Shown here: positions 1 through 8,342 of the stretch, piece after piece
Position numbering within the stretch: the first letter of the stretch is position 1
Layout: every line of letters begins with the position of its first letter
Assembly (NCBI GenBank): GCA_964431655.1
Contig: CAYSKJ010000084.1
Coordinates: 1 to 12,714 of the forward strand
DNA from: CAYMEV01 sp964431655 [NCBI: uncultured bacterium]
GTDB lineage: Bacteria > CAYMEV01
Length of the DNA stretch: 12,714 nt
Direction of reading: 5' to 3'
Position numbers and translations under genes: made by a program
The notes under the pieces: generated by a model
What the model was told of the DNA's origin: nothing
The model's database searches: none
The model's input: the letters and a program-made list of their open reading frames with translations, nothing else

Positions 1-174
1 TGAAGGACTAAGCTATTCTTAGAATACAGGCACATGTTTACCGTGAAGATCTGTGATCATCCAGATTATTGTCTTTATCTCTTAAATCTATAATTTTTAC
101 AGCTTATAATTATTCCGGACATCAGATTATACCTGATTCTGAAATTAGCAGAAACTGCTCTTATAAAAAGCCTT

Positions 175-3100
175 TTACCCCTCCAGCTCCCTTATCTTTA
201 CCCTGTATTTATAAAGCGGTTTCTCCATGTACAGCTCTCTATAGGCCTTTAATGCCTTCTGCCTGTATGCATCGGATTTATTGAGCCTCCACAGCTCATA
301 ACTGATAAATCCGTACAGAATCTTACTGCTGGGTTGCTCTTTTAGCATATCTGCCAGTCCTTTTTCATCCCTGTCAATGATACAGCCAAGCACCCTGCAT
401 TGCACCTTAAGTTCTGCAGAGCCGGCCTGGTCCGCGAAATTTTCCAGATCCCCTGCTAACTCCAATGCCTTGTTTTTGCTGTCCATCCTGGCAAGTATCA
501 GAGCCTTATCAAAAAGTGCCGGACTTAGATATTCGTATGTCTTTAAGGGCCTTAGAATCTCTAATGACCTGTCATAGCACTCCAGGGCTCTGCTGTATTC
601 ACCGGTATAAAAATACAATATTCCCATCTGGCCATATAAATCGGCTGTTTCTGTCTGCACGCCTGTTTCCCTGCAGGCATCCAGTGCCTGTTCATAATAG
701 ACTTCAGCCTTCTCATACTGTCCCTGGTCCCGGCTGATACTGCCTGCCCGTCTCAGGGCATGTACAAGGCCTATTTTGTCTCCTATCTTCCTGCACAGAG
801 CAAGGTTCTTCATGCAGCAGTCCATGGCCTCTTCGTACCTGCCATCATTAATGTAGATGTTCACCATGTTTCCCAGAGAGAGGCTTATTCCGCTTTTCTG
901 GCCGATTTCCTCGCTTATCTCAAGCATCTTTTTGTAATACTCCATGGCCCTGCCGGAATCACCCAGCTTTCTGTATACAATGCCCATATTGCCGTAGGCA
1001 TAGCTGATGCCGGCCTTATCCCCGATCTGGATGCTGATCTCCAGGGATTTCTCAAAATTCTCCAGTGCCTTCCCGTACTCATCCTGAAGGTAGTAAATGC
1101 CCCCTATATTGCCCAGGGCACAGATTATCCGTCCCTTACTGGCCAGCTCCTCGCTTATGGATAGCATCTTTTCAAAGCTCTCAAGGGCTTTTATATAATC
1201 TCCCCTGTAGGAATATATTATCCCTGCCTCGCCGGCCGCAACGCTTATGGATTCCATGTTGCCCGTCTCCTTGCATATCTTAACTGCCCTGTCAAAATGC
1301 CCCATTGCCCTGTCAAAATCCCCCAGCCTGCTGTATATGCTCCCGATCTGGATAAGCCCCCGGCTGATGCCATTGCTGTATCCTGCCTCTTGAGACAGCC
1401 TGACTGACAGGCTCAGATATTCCATGGCCTCGTCAAGCCTGCCTGTTTCTTTGAGCAGATACCCCGCAGAACCTGCGGATTCAGCCCTAAGCCGTATATT
1501 TCCAGTTAATTCTGATGATTTAAGGCATTCATAAAATATCTTCTCAGCTTCATCCCACCTGGCTGTATTCTGAAGTATCCTGCCCCTTATGAGCTGTATT
1601 TTCAGGGCTTCCTCCCTGTCCCCCGCATCATCCAGGTATTTTACAAGCCTGGTATAATAGTCCAGGGCCTTCTGGTTATGGTATTCTGACTCAGCCTTAT
1701 CCCCGGCTTTTCTAAGGTATTGGACAGCCTTTTCACGGTTTGCAGACCTGTCGTAGTGCTCTGCAAGGTCTTCAAGATGCTCCCTGATACTGTCCCGGTA
1801 CAACTGCTCGATTATTTCCCCTGCGAGTCCGTGGAGCCTTCTCAAAGATTCCTTGAGCTGGAGTTCATATGCCGTGTCCCGGATAAGCGCATGCCTGAAG
1901 ATATACTTTAGTTCCGCAATGCTTTCCCAGATCTGCTCTTTGCATCCCCTGTCAACATGTTCATCTGAGCCTTTCTCATCTTTTGTAATATCAGCCCGGA
2001 CAAGCAGTTTTTCAAGCACCCTCAGGGCAAACTCCCTGCCCAGGACAGATGCTGCCTTTACCGCCTCCCTCATTTCTGCTGAAAGCCTGTCTATCCTTGC
2101 GGTAATTATCTGGCTGATACCCGAAGGAACATCCTCCCCCTTTTCAGTTATCCTGAGACTGCTGTCAAGCAGTCCCTGCTCAATAAGGTAGAGGACTATC
2201 TGTTCAGCGAAGAAAGGGTTGCCTTCGCTCCTTTCATATATAAAATCAAGTGTATCCCCCGGCACCTTACCGGTCTCAAGCATGCTTTCAGCCAGCTCGG
2301 CCAGATCCCCCCTGCTGAATGCCTCCAGCCTGAGCCTTGCAGTTTCTATCTCTGCATCCCCGGTATCCAGATTAAAAGGGGCCCCGTCATCCCCGGGCCT
2401 GCAGAGAGCCATAATAATGAAGGGGTAATGCTTTACATTCCTTACCAGTACCTTTATAAGCTCAATGCTGTCGCTGTCAATCCAGTGGGCATCATCCAGC
2501 ACAAGCACAGCAGGCCTTATTATACTGAGGGCCTTTATGAAATTTTTCACTGCGTATAGGGTATTTTTATACCTTCTTTCAGCTTCCAGCTCCAGGAAGG
2601 ACCCTTCCTGCCCAAGCCCTGTCAACGCCCTGATTATGGATTCGGTCCTTAACAGCTCACTTTTTATATCCTGGTTTTTGATCCTGTCTTCCATGTAAGC
2701 ATACCTTGATGCAAAGCTGTCTTGATTCTTCCCGAAATATTCAGAGAAAAAGCTGATGAAAGGATTGAAGGATTTTCTCAATATCTCATCGCAGGGCATG
2801 TAAAAGAAACTGCACCCTTTGATATCACTGCTGAAATTGTCGATAAACCTTGATTTTCCTATGCCTGCCTCTCCCTCAATATATACAATGCCCCCGAATC
2901 TGCCCTTAAGGATATTCTCCACGAGTTCCCTCAGCCTTTGCGTTTCCCCCTTTCTCCCTATAAACCTTCCGGGGTAGATCATTCTTCTTTTTGAATATCT
3001 GCCCTTGAGCAGGTATAAAGCGGTTTTTTCCTTTAATCCCTTGAAAAATCTGTATCCTATATGTTCGAACTCATAGTTCTGCTCTTCCTGCTCTTTTACC

Positions 3101-4158
3101 TTCCGGTCTGTAACTGCGGTTCCCCATTCAGCCCGGGACATGATCCTTGATGACAGGTTTACGACATTTCCCAGCACTGTATATTCACTCCTTGTATCCG
3201 AACCTGCAAAGCCTGCAAAGGCAATCCCCCCGGCAATGCCTGCCCTGTATGCAAATCCATCTATATCCTTCAGACTCAGTGCAAAATCGCATGCCCTCTC
3301 ATACAGCTTTTCCCTGCCTTCCGGCGCTCCGAAGAGCACCAGGACGGTGCCCCCCTTGTCCCCGAACCCGATCCTGTTTAAGTATCCCCCGTAAATACTG
3401 CATGTTTCAGTTACCCTTTTTATCCCTCTCCTGTAATCCCCGTTTTCGGAGAAATTAATAAAGCAGGATACAATTTCCCTGAATTCTCCCCTTTCTTTAA
3501 GCCCCAGCACCGTCTCGGGCACGAAGTATCCCTCTTCGCCGGGCGTCTCCTGCCTGTATCTATTCTTAATCTTTATCTGCTCTTCCTTTAGCAGAAAGTG
3601 AGAAGCTCCGGCTCTGCCGTACTCCATATCCGCCTTTTCAGCAAAGGCCCGGTCTGCTATGACCTGACCCTTCCCGGCCCTGGCCTCGGACTCTGCACAG
3701 CCGTCAACGGCAGGCCCCCTGAAATAATAAACATTCCGGTCCCCGGTCTCAAGGATGCTGAACTCCACCCTGCCAAAGGAGAGCCCCATCTTTGCCGATA
3801 GCCAAAATCTGCCGAACCTGGTATCCATACTGCCCAAATCCCTGAAAACCCCGGCTGTTTCAAATACTGCCCTGAGGGCATACTCAGCCCCGGCATCTTC
3901 AAAAACAGCAGTAAAGGCATCTCCAGCAAAGGAGGCAATAAATCCCCCGCTGTTATATACAGCCCTGATCGAGGGGGTGAAAACGGCATTAATGATCCCT
4001 GAAAGCACCTCTGCGCCCTCTTTCCCGTGGACCATAAGCTCCCGGGTCATATCAGTGAAGCCTGAAATGTCAACAAAGAGGGTAAAGGCTTCAAAACTGC
4101 CTTCAAGCCTTCTATCCCTGTAATTCTCCAGTATGAAATCAGGAACCAGTCTGCTCAT
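175..4158 (-). CDS. ADCY10-like tandem class III adenylyl cyclase fused to STAND ATPase and TPR array
   Basis: Predicted cytoplasmic enzyme making cAMP from ATP. C1 cyclase domain, about residues 20-180: metal Asp D30 in VDISGFT and D80 in FAGDAF. C2 domain, about 220-385: Lys K268 in GDKG, T327 in EYTVLG, N334 and R338. T to N is +7 and N to R is +4, the spacing I recall for human soluble adenylyl cyclase (T405/N412/R416). ATPase module, about 395-720: Walker A 429-436 (GEAGIGKS), Walker B around 551-556 (VLVLDD, then AHW), SEGNPFF at 644-650. The FRHALIRDTAY motif (754-764) leads into TPRs, about 800-1240. No signal peptide or membrane segment is seen. Seven TPR units of exactly 40 residues lie at 928-1207. 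The ATG has no clear Shine-Dalgarno, but the paralogue's N-terminus aligns to it without gaps (D30 in both). It lies 90 bp after that gene with no evident terminator between them. K95 and R176 of the ADCY10 bicarbonate site appear as S76 and A155. The architecture is certain; activity and base specificity are inferred. Confidence 0.93.
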   Translation of the reverse strand: MSRLVPDFILENYRDRRLEGSFEAFTLFVDISGFTDMTRELMVHGKEGAEVLSGIINAVFTPSIRAVYNSGGFIASFAGDAFTAVFEDAGAEYALRAVFETAGVFRDLGSMDTRFGRFWLSAKMGLSFGRVEFSILETGDRNVYYFRGPAVDGCAESEARAGKGQVIADRAFAEKADMEYGRAGASHFLLKEEQIKIKNRYRQETPGEEGYFVPETVLGLKERGEFREIVSCFINFSENGDYRRGIKRVTETCSIYGGYLNRIGFGDKGGTVLVLFGAPEGREKLYERACDFALSLKDIDGFAYRAGIAGGIAFAGFAGSDTRSEYTVLGNVVNLSSRIMSRAEWGTAVTDRKVKEQEEQNYEFEHIGYRFFKGLKEKTALYLLKGRYSKRRMIYPGRFIGRKGETQRLRELVENILKGRFGGIVYIEGEAGIGKSRFIDNFSSDIKGCSFFYMPCDEILRKSFNPFISFFSEYFGKNQDSFASRYAYMEDRIKNQDIKSELLRTESIIRALTGLGQEGSFLELEAERRYKNTLYAVKNFIKALSIIRPAVLVLDDAHWIDSDSIELIKVLVRNVKHYPFIIMALCRPGDDGAPFNLDTGDAEIETARLRLEAFSRGDLAELAESMLETGKVPGDTLDFIYERSEGNPFFAEQIVLYLIEQGLLDSSLRITEKGEDVPSGISQIITARIDRLSAEMREAVKAASVLGREFALRVLEKLLVRADITKDEKGSDEHVDRGCKEQIWESIAELKYIFRHALIRDTAYELQLKESLRRLHGLAGEIIEQLYRDSIREHLEDLAEHYDRSANREKAVQYLRKAGDKAESEYHNQKALDYYTRLVKYLDDAGDREEALKIQLIRGRILQNTARWDEAEKIFYECLKSSELTGNIRLRAESAGSAGYLLKETGRLDEAMEYLSLSVRLSQEAGYSNGISRGLIQIGSIYSRLGDFDRAMGHFDRAVKICKETGNMESISVAAGEAGIIYSYRGDYIKALESFEKMLSISEELASKGRIICALGNIGGIYYLQDEYGKALENFEKSLEISIQIGDKAGISYAYGNMGIVYRKLGDSGRAMEYYKKMLEISEEIGQKSGISLSLGNMVNIYINDGRYEEAMDCCMKNLALCRKIGDKIGLVHALRRAGSISRDQGQYEKAEVYYEQALDACRETGVQTETADLYGQMGILYFYTGEYSRALECYDRSLEILRPLKTYEYLSPALFDKALILARMDSKNKALELAGDLENFADQAGSAELKVQCRVLGCIIDRDEKGLADMLKEQPSSKILYGFISYELWRLNKSDAYRQKALKAYRELYMEKPLYKYRVKIRELEG
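538..1377 (-). repeat. Seven 40-residue TPR units encoded in tandem (120-bp period)
   Basis: Within the large cyclase gene, residues 928-1207 divide without gaps into seven 40-residue units. Each has the pattern G-x-[IV]-Y...G-[DE]-Y-x-[KR]-A-[LM]-x-[YF]...ISxxIGD. An eighth, 41-residue unit precedes them (887-927), and looser helical repeats lie on both sides. The 40-residue form (rather than 34) is the extended TPR of LGN, kinesin light chain and similar proteins, which normally binds peptides or partner proteins. The units are diverged from one another, so this is an old array rather than a recent DNA duplication. Confidence 0.85.
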
Positions 4159-4248
4159 GGAAAATATTGTATCATAAAATTAAAGGAGTCATAAATTAAA
4201 TATTAAAACTGCAGAACCTCCGTGCTATTCAGGCCTGGAGATGGTCTT
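4159..4248 (-). other. 90-bp spacer between the two cyclase genes, with two overlapping mini-ORFs
   Basis: There is no hairpin followed by a T-run here, so read-through from the upstream paralogue is likely. On the minus strand two six-codon ORFs are chained by ATGA overlaps. ATGACTCC begins at 4192 and ends in TGA, whose ATGA opens the second ORF at 4175. The second ends at TGA in the ATGA that opens the large cyclase gene at 4158. A GGAGGT lies at 4216-4221, about 23 nt before the first mini-ORF, which is too far for usual initiation. Translational coupling or chance are both possible. Confidence 0.4.
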
Positions 4249-7200
4249 TTATCCGGTGCCCTGTTCAAGGCAGGAGAGAAGAAGGTCATAAAGAATCCCG
4301 TCACGTCCAGGCTTTATGCTTTTATACCTTTCAATAAGGGATGCCTTTATGCCCCCGGCATATTCGCCATATCTGCGGTAGATAAGAAAGTCCGCCATGG
4401 ACAGTTCTTCAATGCCCTTTATCTGCTCCTTAAGGCCATGTAATTTTGCCGGTACCGTATTTTCTTCTGCTTTATCCAGAATAACACATATCCTTCTGAG
4501 CAGTCTGCAGTCTTCAATAAAGGTATTATCCTGATCCGTTTCTTTCAGAAAAGCAATCATACCGGTCAGAGTCCGTGCACCATTTCTGTACCTGCCCTGC
4601 AGGGCATACAGAATGCACAGGTAAAACATGCAATCATTGACATAATCAATTATACAGGCTTTCCTTGACAATTTAAGGGCCTTTTTCAGATATTTCTCGG
4701 CAGTGTCATAATCATTAACGGCAATGCTCAGCAGTCCTGTCATATAAGATGAATAGCACAGACCCTCAGTGTAGCCGGTTTCTACAGACAGTTTTTCTGT
4801 CTGTATGGCAAGCTCCAGGGCCTCACGGTATCTGCCTTCCCTCTGCAATATCTCTACTATGATGAATCCTGTCTTGATGCTCCCGTAGCTGAAATAAAAA
4901 TCCTTCAGGATTTCCCGGGCTTTTTCTGCCTGTTCCAGAGCCTTCTCATAGTTTCTTTCAGCATTTATATAATAACGGGCGGACAGCTCCAGGAAGTGCA
5001 CAAGCAGGTATTTACTGCCGGATTTTGAAACCATATCCTGGTATCTGTCCAGGTATATCTTTGCCTTTTCATATTTCCCTTTATACAGATAGATAGTTGC
5101 CAGATTTACATCATCCCTGTTTTCCGGGTCTAATACTGCTGATTTATCAAAACAATCCAGAGCTTCGTCCACCCTGTGCCGGAACATATAGTTCACCGCC
5201 CTGGAGCTGTAGATAGCACTCATCAGTCTTTTATCCCCTTTCTCATCAGCAGTTTTTAATGCCTCTTCAATAAGGCGCTCACCGTCTTCAATATCATTCG
5301 TTATATTATGGCAGTAAGAGACTGATAAAAGAATACGGCAGACAGTCTTATAATCTTCCGATTCCCTGATAATGCTCTCATGCTCCCTGTAAAGCGCGGT
5401 GCATTCCCTGTAAAGGCCGTTGAAATTCATCAATGACATGGCAGCATCAATTGTCCTTATCAATCTTTCCTCATCGGCTCTAATTGCAATAAGAAGTTCC
5501 AGTGCCTTTTTAATGCATTTCAGTGCCTCTTTGTAGCTTATTCCCTCTTTGTAATAGTTTGAGGCCTTTCTGTAGTACCCTATGGCATCTTCATATCTTC
5601 CTGCAGTCTCCAGATGGCTGGCAATCTCATTGTAATAGGCCGGATTATCCCCGCAGGTATTTATAAAAGATTCCGCAGCAATGTCATGCAGCCTTTTGAG
5701 CTCCCTTTTAAGCTGTACCCGGTATACCGTATCCCTTATCAGCGCATTTGTAAAAAGATACACTATCAGGGATACAGGCCTCCAGACCTTCTTCTTTACC
5801 CCTTCTCTAAGCAGTTCCTCATCCCCTATATTCTGCTTCAATAACATGGAAAGCAGTATGCCGGACTCAAACCTGTATCCCAGGACGCTTGCATTTTTTA
5901 TGCTGTCCCTGAGGGATTTTGACAATTTATCAATCTGAGAGAGGATGATCGACTGAATGGAGCCGGGTATCTCCAGCTCACCCTTTTTCAGGTTCCTGTC
6001 ACCGTCAAGCAGGTTATTGCCCTTTATATAAGAGGCCAGGTACTCCAGGAACAGGGGATTGCCCTCCGACTTTGCATAAATATGATCAAGGGTTTCCTCA
6101 GAGCATTCACAAGACAATACAGCCTCTGCAAGCCTCCTTGAGTCATCCCTTCCAAGGCCTCCAAGCCTGATCTCGGAATACATTTTCCTGAAAGTACTCT
6201 GAAAGGCATGTCCCTTCATGCTGTCTCTGCCTGAGATAATCAGTGCAAAACGGCGGCCCCCTCCCGACCTGCAGAAAAAATCAAGGAAATAAAGCGTATC
6301 GGAATCCAGCAGGTGGGCATTGTCAACCCACAGGACAAGGGGAAGGCCCCGGGCCAGGATAAATGCCCGCAGGCTGTGAATTATACTCTCATAACGGATA
6401 TTTGGATCCAGTGCCGTAATATCCCCCCTGGCCAGATCTATATCCATAAGGAAGGCTATAAAGGGCCTTGCCTTTTTCAGCTCATCCCGTAATTCCCCAT
6501 CTATCTGCGAATTTATCAGATTGTCGTATATCCTTATAAAATTCTTCTCCCTGTCTTTATGCCCGAAATATTCATCCAGCATTTGCCTTAAGGGCTGGAA
6601 GGGCATGCTGTCAAGACTGCTGCACTCCATGGCGACCCACTTCGCCTCTTTAAGCCTTTCCCTTAAAGCCCTTACAAAGCTGGTTTTTCCTGCGCCTATA
6701 TCACCGGTTACAAGCCAGACAGCTCCCGTCCCGTTTGTCAGGGCCTTTCTTATTCCTTCCTTCAGCTTTTTCAGTTCCCTTTCTCTCCCGAAGAAAAGCC
6801 CTGAGGGGTACTGGGTATCAGGATTCCTGTCCGCAAGCTCATAGACAGCTATCTTTTTACCGAATCCCTTTGCCGTTCTATGCCCTGCATACTCAGATGC
6901 AAAATGCCTGTTTATCCTTTTTGCTGTTTCTTCATCCAGATATACCCTGCCGGCAGGGCACATCACCATTAGCCTTGAAGCAAGGTTTATCTTTGATCCG
7001 AGGCAGGAGAATTCTGACCGGAGCCTTGAGCCGTAAAAGCCTGTATAAACAATGCCGGTTGCAATCCCTGCCTTTACCGGTATTTCCTTTCTTATCCCCT
7101 GAATAAAGTTTGCAGCCCGTATCTCATTGTCCTCATAGCTTACAGGGCTCCCGAAAAAGACCAGGGCACAGCTGCCCTTATCCCCGGAGAAAAACCGGGG

Positions 7201-7959
7201 CTTGCTCCCCCCGTAGCGCTCCTGGTAATCTATAATTGTCCTGTATATATCCTGGGGATTTTCCATAAGATCAAAGGAGATAAATACAGCGGTCAGGTCC
7301 CGGAATTCCCCCCTGGGAAAGTCGATTATCTCTTCCGGGAAGAACCTGGACAATATCTCCCCTGAAGGCGGTTCGGACCTGTACCTGATCTTTTCCACAC
7401 TGAAAGGCTTAATATCAAGTATCCTTAAAGCCCGGGACTTTATCTCCCAGACGGAGTATTTATCCAGTCCTGCCGAATCAGTCAGGATATCCCCCTTTTT
7501 TGCCTTCTTTGCCAGCTTAAAGACCTTTTCAAAAGCACTGCCCCTGAAATAATAATGATAGAACTCCCTATGCCTGAAGATATGCCATTCGAAAATCCCT
7601 GTTGAAAAACATATCTTTGCATTAATGCTTCCCTCCAGAGACCCTATTATCCCCTTCATATCAAATCCGGCCTTCAGGACTGCTTTCTCACTGTTACCGG
7701 GAAATACCGCCGTGAAGGAATCACCCTCAAAGCCTGCTATAAAACCCCCATAGGAATATACTATGCCTGCCAGGGGGTCATATATGCCCTCAAGCATGTC
7801 TGAAAGGATTTCAGCGCCCTCACTGCCTTTTAACATCAGCTTTTCTGTAATTCTTGTAAATCCGCTTATATCCAGATAAAGCACCGATGCTTTCAGTCTT
7901 CCTGAATATTTTTTCCTCTTTAATTTGTCTACTATAAACTCTGGCAGAATATTTTTCAT
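4249..7959 (-). CDS. ADCY10-like tandem class III cyclase fused to STAND ATPase and TPRs (paralogue of the downstream gene)
   Basis: Predicted cytoplasmic nucleotide cyclase of 1236 residues with the same layout as the gene 90 bp downstream. C1, about 20-165: metal Asp D30 (LDISGFT) and D80 (FEGDSF). C2, about 210-375: K261 in GDKG, S318 in EFSCLG where the paralogue has Thr, then N325 and R329 at +7 and +4. ATPase, about 385-710: Walker A 419-426 (GDIGAGKT), Walker B around 542-547 (VLWVDN, then AHL) with Asn instead of the second Asp. SEGNPLF is at 631-637, and FTNALIRDTVY (736-746) replaces FRHAL. The C-terminal half, about 770-1160, is TPR-like but irregular. The bicarbonate-site Lys and Arg of ADCY10 correspond to G76 and F148. 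The start is set by gapless alignment with the paralogue. No Shine-Dalgarno is visible (AT-rich leader). Catalytic competence is likely, base preference less certain because of the Ser. It is probably first in a two-gene operon. Confidence 0.92.
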   Translation of the reverse strand: MKNILPEFIVDKLKRKKYSGRLKASVLYLDISGFTRITEKLMLKGSEGAEILSDMLEGIYDPLAGIVYSYGGFIAGFEGDSFTAVFPGNSEKAVLKAGFDMKGIIGSLEGSINAKICFSTGIFEWHIFRHREFYHYYFRGSAFEKVFKLAKKAKKGDILTDSAGLDKYSVWEIKSRALRILDIKPFSVEKIRYRSEPPSGEILSRFFPEEIIDFPRGEFRDLTAVFISFDLMENPQDIYRTIIDYQERYGGSKPRFFSGDKGSCALVFFGSPVSYEDNEIRAANFIQGIRKEIPVKAGIATGIVYTGFYGSRLRSEFSCLGSKINLASRLMVMCPAGRVYLDEETAKRINRHFASEYAGHRTAKGFGKKIAVYELADRNPDTQYPSGLFFGRERELKKLKEGIRKALTNGTGAVWLVTGDIGAGKTSFVRALRERLKEAKWVAMECSSLDSMPFQPLRQMLDEYFGHKDREKNFIRIYDNLINSQIDGELRDELKKARPFIAFLMDIDLARGDITALDPNIRYESIIHSLRAFILARGLPLVLWVDNAHLLDSDTLYFLDFFCRSGGGRRFALIISGRDSMKGHAFQSTFRKMYSEIRLGGLGRDDSRRLAEAVLSCECSEETLDHIYAKSEGNPLFLEYLASYIKGNNLLDGDRNLKKGELEIPGSIQSIILSQIDKLSKSLRDSIKNASVLGYRFESGILLSMLLKQNIGDEELLREGVKKKVWRPVSLIVYLFTNALIRDTVYRVQLKRELKRLHDIAAESFINTCGDNPAYYNEIASHLETAGRYEDAIGYYRKASNYYKEGISYKEALKCIKKALELLIAIRADEERLIRTIDAAMSLMNFNGLYRECTALYREHESIIRESEDYKTVCRILLSVSYCHNITNDIEDGERLIEEALKTADEKGDKRLMSAIYSSRAVNYMFRHRVDEALDCFDKSAVLDPENRDDVNLATIYLYKGKYEKAKIYLDRYQDMVSKSGSKYLLVHFLELSARYYINAERNYEKALEQAEKAREILKDFYFSYGSIKTGFIIVEILQREGRYREALELAIQTEKLSVETGYTEGLCYSSYMTGLLSIAVNDYDTAEKYLKKALKLSRKACIIDYVNDCMFYLCILYALQGRYRNGARTLTGMIAFLKETDQDNTFIEDCRLLRRICVILDKAEENTVPAKLHGLKEQIKGIEELSMADFLIYRRYGEYAGGIKASLIERYKSIKPGRDGILYDLLLSCLEQGTG

Positions 7960-8342
7960 ATTTTATGATCAATATACCATTAATGCCCATAAGACCTAAA
8001 TAAATTCATTATGCATTCCTGTTTTCTCAAAAAGCTCATCGTGTTCCCTGCTGTCAGGGGCAGTTTTAAAAAGGACAATCTGGATCCCCCGCCCTGCTTA
8101 TGGAATATTGCCGTATTAGATGCTTTTTTACTCCCGATAGTGCAATATCAGGAAGTAAAATTATGAGAAATAAAGAGATGAATAAAACAGTATCTATCAA
8201 GTTATTAAAAAGCGGTACTCCGGACAAAAGATAAAAAAGACCGGTCTGGAAGAGGGCCGGGACAAAAATACCGAAAGACCCTGTCATCTGCCCGCAAAGA
8301 AAACGGGCAGAACTGCCTCTGCCCGTCATATCCTGCTTTAAA
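7960..8342. other. Intergenic region upstream of the cyclase pair
   Basis: This 383-bp gap contains the terminator of the secreted-protein gene at its right end. A weaker minus-strand candidate is a CCGG/CCGG 4-bp stem (8241-8260) followed by TCTTTTTT. The left part should carry the promoter of the cyclase pair. The only candidate I see is a CATAAT minus-strand -10-like hexamer at 8008-8013, preceded by TG one base before it in a TGCATAAT context, without a convincing -35. No Shine-Dalgarno precedes the start at 7959. I see no operator-like palindrome. Confidence 0.4.
8295..8326 (-). terminator. Intrinsic terminator of the secreted-protein gene
   Basis: On the minus strand ACGGGCAG (8319-8326) pairs perfectly with CTGCCCGT (8303-8310) around an 8-nt loop. 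The run TTTCTTT (complement of 8296-8302) follows at once. The stem begins 16 nt after the stop codon of the secreted protein. A further GC-rich arm (CTGCCCG on the plus strand, 8288-8294) could pair with 8304-8310 instead, giving an alternative hairpin. Confidence 0.8.

Noticed and set aside
121-159. Cluster of overlapping 5-bp inverted repeats after the last gene (121-137, 137-153, 147-159)
   Set aside because: The stems are short and none is followed by a T-run on the minus strand, so I do not call a terminator. This is expected in AT-rich spacer.
1853-2191. Long plus-strand ORFs (up to about 130 codons) opposite both cyclase genes, for example here and at 760-1164
   Set aside because: They are antisense shadows of clear coding sequence. 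Their translations are low-complexity Ser/Leu/Pro-rich and show no family motif.
175-7959. Interpretation of the cyclase/STAND/TPR pair as an antiphage system (Avs-like or Pycsar-like)
   Set aside because: The effector-STAND-repeat layout is suggestive. However, the active site is of adenylyl cyclase type, there is no adjacent cyclic-nucleotide-activated toxin effector, and no defence or phage genes are in the window.
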